Assembly: GCA_900320235.1 (NCBI GenBank)
Contig: ONRO01000085.1
Coordinates: forward strand, 1-9,361
Reading direction: 5' to 3'
Origin: an uncultured Eubacteriales bacterium
GTDB taxonomy: Bacteria; Bacillota; Clostridia; Oscillospirales; Acutalibacteraceae
Length of the DNA: 9,361 nucleotides
Part shown: positions 1 through 5,565 of the stretch, piece by piece
How positions within the stretch are numbered: the stretch's first letter is position 1
Layout: the number at the start of each line of letters is the position of its first letter
Notes under the pieces: model-generated
Seen by the model: only the letters and a program-made list of their open reading frames with translations
Databases searched by the model: none
What the model was told of the DNA's origin: nothing
Translations under genes and position numbers: made by a program

Positions 1-13
1 AATCAGAATGAGA

Positions 14-832
14 TCATGAAAACTGATCAAGCGAGAATAGTCTTACAGCATTTTTCCACATGAGTTTTTCATAGCTTTCAGGTGGGATAAGATCCCTGAG
101 TTCGTTGAAATATGCCTGATAGATGGATCTGTCGCCGGTTTTGTTGTGGAGATATGTATCTTTTCCGTCTATCGGACTATCACTGCCAAAGACAATTTTG
201 TCATCGCCGTTTTTATTAATGAATTTAATTGTATTCTCCATTGATACCCAGGTGGTGTCTCCGTAAAGATTCGGAAGTTTCCCGATAAGCTCAATTGCTT
301 CGCTGTTATCAGTTCCAAGACCCATATGTACCATTACAAAATCAATATCCCTGTGTCGTTTTGCCATTTCGTAAACACGCCTGCAGGAAGCATTGTCACT
401 TCCTCCGGTATGTGTAACAACCGGCAGTCTGAAAACTTTTGCAAGCTCCATATATGCCTCAGTCTTTTCTCCGTCAAACGGAATTTTCGAGTGAAAGGGA
501 TGAAATTTCAGGGCCTTGATAAGACTGCGGTTTTCTTCGATAAGCTTGTATACATTATCATCCGGTGTTTCTGAAAAAGGTTTCATCCAGAGCGCAGCAC
601 CGATCTTGTCCGGATGTGCACGGGCAAAATCAACTGTATCCTGAAGGCATTTTATCTGAGGAGTCTGAAGGAAAAATGGCAGACGATGCTGATGATGATC
701 AAATTCCGTTGCCCGGCAGTCTGAAACGATGGAATACTCAATGCCGTATTTTTCCATTGAGTAAAGCACATCTTCTTTTTTCATATTGAAATTCAGTATT
801 TTTCCTATATGTACATGAGTATCTATGATCAT
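14..832 (-). CDS. Metal-dependent amidohydrolase (amidohydrolase-2 type, TIM barrel)
   Basis: This is a 272-residue cytosolic hydrolase-fold protein of the amidohydrolase superfamily. The sequence shows the N-terminal metal-binding DTHVH motif (His6, His8), a KFHP segment (Lys109, His111), THTGG (His141), VHMGLG (His169) and a FGSDSP loop with the probable catalytic Asp218. Together these cover the usual metal and proton-shuttle positions of the PF04909-like group, and the length is normal for it. I start it at the second Met (832), because AGGAGA at 839-844 is 7 nt from that ATG but touches the upstream ATG at 838. The substrate cannot be told: relatives include decarboxylases, lactonases and amide hydrolases. 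It is complete, ends 13 bp from the window edge, and is separated from nrdR by a terminator, so it is probably its own transcript. Confidence 0.85.
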   Translation of the reverse strand: MIIDTHVHIGKILNFNMKKEDVLYSMEKYGIEYSIVSDCRATEFDHHQHRLPFFLQTPQIKCLQDTVDFARAHPDKIGAALWMKPFSETPDDNVYKLIEENRSLIKALKFHPFHSKIPFDGEKTEAYMELAKVFRLPVVTHTGGSDNASCRRVYEMAKRHRDIDFVMVHMGLGTDNSEAIELIGKLPNLYGDTTWVSMENTIKFINKNGDDKIVFGSDSPIDGKDTYLHNKTGDRSIYQAYFNELRDLIPPESYEKLMWKNAVRLFSLDQFS

Positions 833-838
833 AACCAT

Positions 839-844
839 TCTCCT
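839..844 (-). promoter_or_regulatory. Ribosome binding site deciding the amidohydrolase start
   Basis: The minus strand reads AGGAGA here. GGAG is 7 nt from the ATG at 832 and only 1 nt from the ATG at 838, so the inner ATG is the better start. Confidence 0.7.
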
Positions 845-853
845 TTTTTACGC

Positions 854-881
854 TGTATAGAATAAAGCATTCTTATGTCAG
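854..881 (-). promoter_or_regulatory. Candidate sigma-A promoter for the amidohydrolase gene
   Basis: On the minus strand there is a -35-like CTGACA (876-881), a 16-bp spacer and a -10-like TATACA (854-859). The predicted start near 847 leaves a very short leader before the ribosome binding site. An alternative -10-like TATTAT lies at 885-890. The match is moderate and unsupported by other evidence. Confidence 0.4.
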
Positions 882-1117
882 TGTATAATAATTCCGGGTT
901 TTTAAATTATTAATGATGTCAGCAGTTCATACGCAGAAAAAACTGGCGGTTCCGGAGTAAAACTTTTCAAGACTGATTAATCCGTGAATCCGGTGTCCAC
1001 AATCACGCTGACTGATTTTACGCTTGACAGACGGTTTTTTTCTGTTTTACTGTTGGTTTTATTATGGAATCACTGTTTCATTCAGTGCTTTTGCTGACAG
1101 GGAAAAACTGTCGTTTG
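882..1117. other. Non-coding gap between nrdR and the amidohydrolase gene
   Basis: I see no gene here. Two small inverted repeats lie just beyond the nrdR terminator on its downstream side: GACAG (1096-1100) with CTGTC (1108-1112), and CACTG (1071-1075) with CAGTG (1083-1087). They could be fallback terminators or RNA 3'-end structures, but are too short to assert. A perfect TTGACA at 1024-1029 on the plus strand has no suitable -10 behind it. Confidence 0.5.
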
Positions 1118-1144
1118 AAAAAACAGCCCGCACACGGCGGGCTG
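1118..1144 (-). terminator. Rho-independent terminator of nrdR
   Basis: A perfect 8-bp GC-rich stem, CAGCCCGC (1124-1131) and GCGGGCTG (1137-1144), encloses a 5-nt loop. On the minus strand it is followed directly by six T residues (1123-1118). It begins 4 bp beyond the nrdR stop codon, as expected for an intrinsic terminator ending the isomerase-nrdR unit. Confidence 0.9.
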
Positions 1145-1147
1145 AGC

Positions 1148-1603
1148 TTATTTTTCGTTCAGGAGTTTTTCAAGTTCATTCATGAAAGAATGAATATCCT
1201 TGAATTGTCTGTAAACAGAAGCAAATCTGACATAGGCAACTTCATCGAGATCCTTGAGAAATTCCATAGTCAGTTCTCCTACTCTTTTTGATGAAATCTC
1301 ACGTTCCATTCCTCCGTAAGCTTTTGATTCGACCTTGTCGATTATCTCATCGATCTGATCAAGAGAAATGGGTCTTTTTTCGCAGGCACGGAGCAGACCG
1401 TTCGTAAGCTTTTCACGACTGAACGGTTCTCTTGAATTATCACGTTTTATTACCATAAGAGGCGTAGTTTCTACAATTTCGTATGTAGTGAAGCGTTTTG
1501 CACAGTTAAAACACTCTCTTCTTCTTCGTATTCTTTCGCCCTCATCAGTAGGACGGGAATCAACAACCTTGCTTTCTGTGCATCCGCAATATGGACACCT
1601 CAT
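1148..1603 (-). CDS. nrdR: Transcriptional repressor NrdR
   Basis: NrdR is a nucleotide-sensing repressor that binds NrdR boxes ahead of ribonucleotide reductase operons and represses them when dATP is bound. The 151-residue length is typical. The start MRCPYCG and the CFNC motif supply the four zinc-ribbon cysteines (3, 6, 31, 34), with the basic RIRRRRECFNC stretch between. An ATP-cone domain follows from about residue 48, with the PLMVIKRDNSREPF segment and, near the end, YVRFASVYRQF. The reading frame is open 28 codons further upstream, but I chose the ATG at 1603 because GGAGGTG lies 7 nt before it and the zinc ribbon must begin there. It follows the isomerase gene by 52 bp and is probably read with it. 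I see no NrdR box nearby and no reductase gene in the window, so its targets lie elsewhere. Confidence 0.97.
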   Translation of the reverse strand: MRCPYCGCTESKVVDSRPTDEGERIRRRRECFNCAKRFTTYEIVETTPLMVIKRDNSREPFSREKLTNGLLRACEKRPISLDQIDEIIDKVESKAYGGMEREISSKRVGELTMEFLKDLDEVAYVRFASVYRQFKDIHSFMNELEKLLNEK

Positions 1604-1655
1604 AAAACACACCTCCGGTAGGGTTTTAAAATAATTGTACGATAAAAAACTAAAT

Positions 1656-2450
1656 TTATTTTGAATTGTCAGAAATAAGCTTATCAAGATATTGTTTTGA
1701 TCTGATCAGGGAACCGATATCATTTTTGGTCTGACCGTATACCTCGATTACAGCATTGCCTGAATAGCCGTTCTTCTGAAGAATATCGAAAAAATGCCTG
1801 AAATCAAAATTTCCGCTTCCTGGAAGAAGACATGATTCATTTTCATTACTGTCACTTATATGCAGGTATTTAAGTGAGTTATTCATTTCGATAGCTAACT
1901 CACACGGATCAAATCCACAGCGTTTTGCCTGTTTCGTATCAAGGACAAATGCTGCTCTGTCACCGAGAATTTCCTTTATACATCGTATTGTTTCAATACT
2001 TCCGGAAATATGTTTGTGAACGTTTTCCTGTAATAGCGTTACGCCAAAGCTTGCTGCTTCGTCAGAAAGCAATAAAAATCTGCGGCAGTATTCCTCAATA
2101 CTGACAGAGGAAAAAGCGCACTGCATTCCATGGAGAACAACAAATCCGGCACCGAGCTTTTTTGCAGTTCTGAAGAACATATCATACATTCTGATACCAT
2201 CAAGAAATCGTCTTTCATATCCTGAAAAAAGCAGATATGATTCATAAGCAGAAGTAAACGGGTGAATAGAAGCGATCTTAGCTCCATATTTACCGCAGGA
2301 AGAAGATAGTTTATCAAGAAAATCGGGTTCAAGCTCAGAAAAGGTATTGAAAAAAATTTCAAAAAGATCAAAACCTGCATCCGAGAGAAACTTTAAAGAG
2401 TTTTCTGTCAATTCAGGATAAAGACATCCTGTTGATGCACCGATCTTCAT
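1656..2450 (-). CDS. Sugar isomerase/epimerase-like TIM-barrel protein
   Basis: This 264-residue protein belongs to the xylose-isomerase-like TIM-barrel group (AP endonuclease 2 fold), which includes sugar phosphate isomerases/epimerases such as IolE- and YcjR-type proteins. Visible features are the first strand MKIGASTGCL, His63 (SIHPF) and His107 (VLHGM), and the expected metal ligands Glu142 (LLQENVH), Asp171 (VLDTKQ), His197 (HISDS) and Glu236 (IEVYG). LPGSGNFDF near residue 209 is a motif of the group. Whether it isomerises a sugar or has another role cannot be read from sequence, and endonuclease IV is unlikely given the length and missing zinc ligands. The GGAG (2464-2467) lies 13 nt before the ATG, longer than usual, and no better start codon is in frame. 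It has a good promoter and probably drives nrdR too. Confidence 0.85.
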   Translation of the reverse strand: MKIGASTGCLYPELTENSLKFLSDAGFDLFEIFFNTFSELEPDFLDKLSSSCGKYGAKIASIHPFTSAYESYLLFSGYERRFLDGIRMYDMFFRTAKKLGAGFVVLHGMQCAFSSVSIEEYCRRFLLLSDEAASFGVTLLQENVHKHISGSIETIRCIKEILGDRAAFVLDTKQAKRCGFDPCELAIEMNNSLKYLHISDSNENESCLLPGSGNFDFRHFFDILQKNGYSGNAVIEVYGQTKNDIGSLIRSKQYLDKLISDNSK

Positions 2451-2503
2451 AGTCAGTTTTCAGCTCCTTACCATATCTTTGAAAAATCTGCTTATACAAA
2501 TAT

Positions 2504-2532
2504 ATAATATAACATTTTATTAGATAAGTCAA
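2504..2532 (-). promoter_or_regulatory. Sigma-A promoter for the isomerase-nrdR unit
   Basis: The minus strand carries TTGACT (2527-2532), an exact 17-bp spacer and TATTAT (2504-2509). This is close to consensus. No separate convincing promoter was found in the 52-bp gap before nrdR, so both genes probably depend on this one. Confidence 0.7.
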
Positions 2533-2591
2533 ACAAAAAAATAAGATTATGTGTCAATTTTTTATTATAAGCTTTTATTTTTTTTTGATTA

Positions 2592-2600
2592 TGATATAAT
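2592..2600 (+). promoter_or_regulatory. Extended -10 promoter for the lipoprotein gene
   Basis: TGaTATAAT gives a perfect -10 hexamer (2595-2600) with the TGn extension. The -35 region 17 bp upstream (CTTTTA, 2572-2577) is poor, which is typical of extended -10 promoters. The predicted start is near 2607. Confidence 0.65.
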
Positions 2601-2609
2601 AAAAACCAG

Positions 2610-2632
2610 TTAATATATTTTTGTAATATTAA
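2610..2632. repeat. Inverted repeat just after the lipoprotein promoter
   Basis: TTAATAT (2610-2616) and ATATTAA (2626-2632) form a perfect 7-bp inverted repeat with a 9-nt gap, covering roughly +4 to +26 of the predicted transcript. It could be a repressor operator, but the arms are pure A/T and may arise by chance. Confidence 0.3.
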
Positions 2633-2678
2633 GGGATCAAAACACCTGATATCAAGCTGAAAAAAGGAGATGTCTGTT

Positions 2679-3686
2679 TTGAAAAAAGTGAGTATAATTA
2701 CTGCCGCAGTTATCTTTGTATTATTGCTTTGTTCCTGTGGAAATGAGGATAATACTGATAACAGCTCTGAGATATCTGAATTAAGCTACGGCTGGACAAT
2801 AACAGAATACAGTAATCCTGATAATTCCGGTCATGAGAGCGGAACTGATAATGAGAAACAAAATTCAGGAAATATTGTATCGCCTGATAATAGCAGTTAT
2901 CCTGAAGAAAGCAGTGAAACACCGTTTGATAAAGTCCGCAGAAAAGAAACTGAAGAATTGAGAAATAACTGTGTAAAAGTATACAATGATGTCAACTCTG
3001 CAAAAATAAAAAACGGTTATCCATGTAAGGACGGAAAGACAGTTGATTGGGCTTTTAAGGAAGGTATTGGCATTTCATCATTCAAGTATGCTGCGAGAAA
3101 GGTGACGATTGATGATGTCCAGAGCTATTATGGAACGAATTATATCTATAAAGATGTATATATAGTTATTTCTTCAACAAATCGCAGCGAAGGTTCATTT
3201 ATTTATTCACCAGAGGGTAAAAAACCGGACGGAGTGAAAAAATGGAAGGCTCTTGACGGAAAAGTTACGCTCGGAGAAGTTATTGCAGAATCCGGATTTG
3301 ATAATAAGTCTGAAATGATTTTAAATTCAGATGGGCAAAAAGCAGCAGATAATGTAGATCGTATGTGTCAGGATGTATTTAATGCCATTGTTTCAGGAAA
3401 GATCACAAATAATACAAAGTCACTGAGCGGAAAGAAAATAAACTGGCCGGAAATAAGCGGATATGATGATTTTGAAAGACTGAAGTATGCATCAAAAGTT
3501 ACAGTTGCACAGGTAATGGAATATTACGATATAGAAAAGCTGTATGATAATCTGTATTATAAAAGTCCGGATATGAATAGCAGTTCAGAGATAATATATT
3601 CAGAAAACGGTACTGATGAAAAAGGAAATAAGCTCAAGAAACTTACTCCTGATACTGTTCTTGAGGAATTATATGTCATAAAATAG
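2679..3686 (+). CDS. Putative lipoprotein with a tandem duplicated domain, unknown function
   Basis: I do not recognise this protein. It starts with a lipoprotein signal: MKK, a hydrophobic stretch (about residues 4-17) and the lipobox LCSC with the lipidated Cys20, so it should be anchored on the outer face of the membrane. Residues 21-85 are a low-complexity linker rich in Asn, Asp, Ser, Glu and Gly. Two related copies of about 110 residues follow (about 94-204 and 224-335). Both carry Cys (98, 230) exactly 26 residues before Trp (124, 256), then a KYAxKVT-like block, a YY pair, an IYS segment and a final TLGEV/TVLEEL helix. The probable start is TTG at 2679, 9 nt from AAGGAG, rather than the ATG at 2670 that directly abuts it, giving 335 residues. 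An extracellular binding or envelope role is inference only. Confidence 0.75.
   Translation: MKKVSIITAAVIFVLLLCSCGNEDNTDNSSEISELSYGWTITEYSNPDNSGHESGTDNEKQNSGNIVSPDNSSYPEESSETPFDKVRRKETEELRNNCVKVYNDVNSAKIKNGYPCKDGKTVDWAFKEGIGISSFKYAARKVTIDDVQSYYGTNYIYKDVYIVISSTNRSEGSFIYSPEGKKPDGVKKWKALDGKVTLGEVIAESGFDNKSEMILNSDGQKAADNVDRMCQDVFNAIVSGKITNNTKSLSGKKINWPEISGYDDFERLKYASKVTVAQVMEYYDIEKLYDNLYYKSPDMNSSSEIIYSENGTDEKGNKLKKLTPDTVLEELYVIK
2952..3683 (+). repeat. Two diverged copies of a ~110-residue domain inside the lipoprotein gene
   Basis: Copy 1 spans about 2952-3290 and copy 2 about 3348-3683. The protein copies align through a conserved Cys and Trp with identical 26-residue spacing, KYA plus KVT, YY, a Ser-rich patch, IYS and a Lys-rich C-terminal turn. 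They are diverged, so the duplication is old rather than a recent DNA repeat. Confidence 0.65.
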
Positions 3687-3760
3687 AATGTGTCTGAATA
3701 CTTAAAAAACCATTAATAGCAATAAAATCCAAAAACTTATAAGAAATAAATAAAAATTAC

Positions 3761-3789
3761 TTGACAAATTAGTAAAATTGATGTAGTAT
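3761..3789 (+). promoter_or_regulatory. Strong sigma-A promoter with no protein gene close behind
   Basis: A perfect TTGACA (3761-3766), a 17-bp spacer and TAGTAT (3784-3789), with an overlapping TATATA at 3787-3792. The predicted transcript starts near 3796, 264 nt ahead of the next start codon, and would immediately run into structured and pyrimidine-rich sequence. Confidence 0.65.
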
Positions 3790-3880
3790 ATATACAGACG
3801 AGGAAACAGTATTATTTTGATACAAGAATTGTCATTATTCTGATTACAAGAGAGAATAATTGACTGTTTACAATCGATTA

Positions 3881-3922
3881 TTCCTTTTCTTTCCTTTTTC
3901 CTTTTTTCTTTTTATTCCTTTT
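3881..3922 (+). other. 42-base polypyrimidine tract
   Basis: All bases but the A at 3914 are C or T, with 33 uninterrupted pyrimidines at 3881-3913, arranged as irregular repeats of TTCC plus T runs. It sits exactly between two hairpins. It may serve as a slippery termination tract for the upstream hairpin; the opposite strand is polypurine with several AAGGA-like words but no reading frame to serve. Confidence 0.8.
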
Positions 3923-3959
3923 GATAAATGGCACAGGGCAATGCTCTGTGCCATTTATC
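3923..3959. terminator. Perfect 14-bp hairpin, possible bidirectional terminator
   Basis: GATAAATGGCACAG (3923-3936) is the exact reverse complement of CTGTGCCATTTATC (3946-3959). A G-U and a G-C pair extend the stem to 16, with CAATG as loop. The GC-rich core is flanked by ATAAA on one side and TTTAT on the other, so either strand gives a GC stem with a short T-rich tail, but neither has a proper T run outside the stem. It probably insulates the glycosyltransferase gene from upstream transcription; an RNA-stabilising 3' hairpin is the alternative. Confidence 0.5.
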
Positions 3960-3999
3960 GTTCATAAGAATAACATACAATTATTTTTGCAAAAAAATG

Positions 4000-4028
4000 T
4001 TTAAATAGTTTATTTTTTATGTTATAAT
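4000..4028 (+). promoter_or_regulatory. Extended -10 promoter for the glycosyltransferase gene
   Basis: TTTAAA (4000-4005), a 17-bp spacer and TATAAT (4023-4028) with the TG extension at 4020-4021. The predicted start near 4035 leaves about 25 nt of leader before the ATG at 4060. Confidence 0.7.
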
Positions 4029-4059
4029 ATAAAAGATAATTATTTTTTTGGTGATTGTT

Positions 4060-5259
4060 ATGAATGTAGCTATTTTTACAGAGGTGCTGTCTCCACATAT
4101 AAGCGGAATATCGACATATGCGCAGGTCCTGAAAAAGGGTCTTGAAGGCAGAGGTCATAAGGTGCTTATTGTTACTTCATCTGTACATACTGAACAGGCA
4201 TCCGTCCGCAGAGGGGTGATCAGATGTCCTGCAAGGAAATGCCGTAATAAATATGGATATGAATGCAGAAATATTAATGATGTCCATGTTGTAAAATTTC
4301 TTGAGCGATTCAGACCTGATATAATACATATACTGACTGATACAAAGATCGGATATATGGGAATATCTATTGCTGACAGACTGCGCTGTCCTGTTGTATT
4401 TTCGGTTCTGGATAATTATGCAGACCGATTTGCAAACAGACACCCGATTCTATGGAGAATAAAAACATTTTTTGAAAGACGTCATTTCTGTGATATGATC
4501 GATAACGCACAGGCTGTTACTTCAACAAATAAAAGAGCAGCAGTTTTTCTTCGCTCGGCCGGAAGAAAAAGAAAAGTACTTCTGACACCTGTGGCAACTG
4601 ATAAAAAGCGCTTCAATTACAATAATTCAAATTATTCAGCCGTAATAAAAATGAGGAAAAAGCTCGGTATTCCGAAAAATGCTACCGTAGCTGTATTTGC
4701 AGGAGATCTGAGTCTTGCAAAACGCCTCGATCATATCATTAACACATTCAAGCGCAGATTGAAATATGAGGATAATATTCATTTTCTGATAGTAGGCGAC
4801 GGAACAGAAACAGCATATCTGAAAAAGCTATGTGTCAGATATCATCTGCTTGACAGGATACATTTCGCCGGAACACTTGCAAACAGTATCATGCCTGAGG
4901 TTTTTTCAGCATGTGATATATATATAAGTGCAGCAGAGGACGGACTGATGTCAATGTCATTTGCGGAAGCAATGGCATGCGGTCTTCCTGTTATGGTTAA
5001 GGAAGACGAGGAAAAATATGTTTACAGTATGATACGAGACGGTGTAAACGGATTTGCATATAAAAATGAAAAGGAATTTGTCAGGTATCTGAAGCAGCTT
5101 TCGTATTTTGACAGGGAAAAGCGTGAGAAAATGAAATATATCGTAAGGCACAGCCTGAAGGGACTTAACTGTATTTATATGGCAAAATGTATGGAAAAGG
5201 TCTACGCAAACGCTCAAAAGGCATTTAATGATCATGTTACAATTGAAAAGGGGATATGA
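4060..5259 (+). CDS. Glycosyltransferase, family 4-like (GT-B fold)
   Basis: This 399-residue protein has the two-domain GT-B layout of family 4 retaining glycosyltransferases. The N-terminal domain begins MNVAIFTEVLSPHISGIS, the acceptor-side glycine loop common in diacylglycerol glucosyltransferases, followed by LEGRGHKVLIVTSS and RPDIIHI. The C-terminal nucleotide-sugar domain starts with AVFAGDLSLAKRLD (about 211-224), then LIVGDG (243-248), and ends in the EDG...FAEAMACGLPV block (Glu293, Glu303). It has no signal peptide and is rich in Lys and Arg, so it is probably a cytosolic, membrane-associated enzyme adding a sugar to a lipid or envelope glycan; the substrate is not determined. The start is ATG 4060, because GGTGAT at 4050-4055 matches the 3' half of the Shine-Dalgarno consensus; GTG 4051 and TTG 4048 overlap that site. 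Confidence 0.88.
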   Translation: MNVAIFTEVLSPHISGISTYAQVLKKGLEGRGHKVLIVTSSVHTEQASVRRGVIRCPARKCRNKYGYECRNINDVHVVKFLERFRPDIIHILTDTKIGYMGISIADRLRCPVVFSVLDNYADRFANRHPILWRIKTFFERRHFCDMIDNAQAVTSTNKRAAVFLRSAGRKRKVLLTPVATDKKRFNYNNSNYSAVIKMRKKLGIPKNATVAVFAGDLSLAKRLDHIINTFKRRLKYEDNIHFLIVGDGTETAYLKKLCVRYHLLDRIHFAGTLANSIMPEVFSACDIYISAAEDGLMSMSFAEAMACGLPVMVKEDEEKYVYSMIRDGVNGFAYKNEKEFVRYLKQLSYFDREKREKMKYIVRHSLKGLNCIYMAKCMEKVYANAQKAFNDHVTIEKGI

Positions 5260-5387
5260 TTTTCCGGATTGATAATTTCTGAACAGCACTCGGATTATCG
5301 AAAATCAAATGATCCCCGGGAATGCTCATATAAGCGTACTGTACGGCTTTTCTGTGCTCTGAGGCTGGCAGAAAATACAAAAAGGGC

Positions 5388-5416
5388 TTTTAAACACTCT
5401 GAAAATATGGTATAAT
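5388..5416 (+). promoter_or_regulatory. Extended -10 promoter for hprK
   Basis: TGgTATAAT gives a perfect -10 (5411-5416) with the TG extension at 5408-5409. The -35 17 bp upstream (TTTTAA, 5388-5393) is weak. The predicted start near 5423 leaves a leader of about 140 nt, long for this window. Confidence 0.65.
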
Positions 5417-5429
5417 TTATAATAGTGTA

Positions 5430-5479
5430 TTCTGAACAGCAGTATTTCAGCTGTCTGCTGCTGGAATGATTTTTCAGAA
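5430..5479 (+). other. Stem-loop at the start of the hprK leader
   Basis: TTCTGAA (5430-5436) pairs with TTCAGAA (5473-5479), and directly inside it CAGCAG (5437-5442) pairs with CTGCTG (5458-5463), giving 13 pairs with a one-sided 9-nt bulge and a 15-nt loop. It lies a few bases after the predicted transcription start, where it could protect the mRNA 5' end or bind a regulator. It has no T run, so it is not a terminator. Confidence 0.5.
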
Positions 5480-5503
5480 TAGTAAATTTACGACAGGAAC
5501 TCT

Positions 5504-5536
5504 ATGACGGTTTCTTTTCTGCAGCATAGGCTGTAA
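5504..5536 (+). CDS. Possible 10-residue leader peptide upstream of hprK
   Basis: ATG at 5504 has AGGA (5495-5498) 5 nt before it and encodes MTVSFLQHRL before TAA at 5534-5536, 29 nt ahead of the hprK start and in a different frame. There is no run of a single regulatory codon of the kind used in attenuation. It could tune hprK translation or simply be chance. Confidence 0.25.
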   Translation: MTVSFLQHRL

Positions 5537-5550
5537 CTAATAATAACAGA

Positions 5551-5559
5551 AAGCAGGTG
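5551..5559 (+). promoter_or_regulatory. Ribosome binding site deciding the hprK start
   Basis: AAGCAGGTG differs from the Shine-Dalgarno consensus AAGGAGGTG at one base. It is 8 nt (counted from its GG) from the TTG at 5566 and overlaps the GTG at 5557, which therefore cannot easily be the start. Confidence 0.7.
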
Positions 5560-5565
5560 CTTATT

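Larger units (their letters stand above)
3796..3960 (+). ncRNA. Candidate small RNA or regulatory leader (unclassified)
   Basis: The region downstream of the promoter is non-coding and structured. The segment GAATAATTGA (3854-3863) can pair downstream with TCGATTATTC (3874-3883; 10 bp, one G-U pair), forming an AT-rich hairpin that runs into a T-rich tract like a weak intrinsic terminator. The same segment, extended by one base, can instead pair upstream with GTCATTATTC (3831-3840) with one bulge. These foldings exclude one another, the geometry of an attenuator. Transcripts could end near 3890-3915 (about 100 nt) or at the strong hairpin ending at 3959 (about 165 nt). It matches no RNA family I recognise, and folding was done by eye. 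Confidence 0.35.
3687..4059. other. Long AT-rich non-coding region between the lipoprotein and glycosyltransferase genes
   Basis: No protein-coding gene is supported. In order it holds a promoter (3761-3789), a set of overlapping inverted repeats (3831-3883), an almost pure pyrimidine tract (3881-3922), a perfect long hairpin (3923-3959) and the promoter of the glycosyltransferase gene (4000-4028). No terminator directly follows the lipoprotein stop codon. Confidence 0.7.
5260..5565. other. 306-bp region between the glycosyltransferase gene and hprK
   Basis: The region holds the hprK promoter, a structured leader and a short upstream reading frame. A weak terminator-like element lies at 5332-5351 (AAGC and GCTT arms with a bulge, then TTTT). 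TTCTGAACAGCA occurs twice exactly, at 5277-5288 and 5430-5441. I see no tRNA or recognised riboswitch. Confidence 0.6.

Noticed and set aside
1024..1029. Perfect TTGACA on the plus strand
   Set aside because: The sequence 17 bp downstream (TTACTG) is a poor -10 and no plus-strand gene follows.
900..1060. Open stretch on the minus strand that might be a gene remnant
   Set aside because: It has stops on both sides within about 30 codons, no start codon or binding site, and no similarity I recognise.
1064..1291. Plus-strand frame of 75 codons opposite the nrdR end
   Set aside because: It overlaps the nrdR terminator and coding region on the other strand, has no ribosome binding site and its protein has no recognisable features.
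1634..1639. Separate nrdR promoter (TACAAT on the minus strand)
   Set aside because: No -35 element lies at acceptable distance; candidates are 20 or 27 bp away.
1604..1687. Longer NrdR with 28 extra N-terminal residues
   Set aside because: The extension overlaps the isomerase stop, is unlike any NrdR, and the ribosome binding site belongs to the ATG at 1603.
2552..2557. Second TTGACA on the minus strand upstream of the isomerase gene
   Set aside because: No -10 at 16-18 bp; the TTGACT at 2527-2532 with TATTAT is clearly better.
4957..5289. Minus-strand frame of 110 codons opposite the glycosyltransferase
   Set aside because: It is a shadow of a well-supported gene; its composition (Phe, Leu, Cys, Ile rich) reflects the complement of Lys-rich codons.
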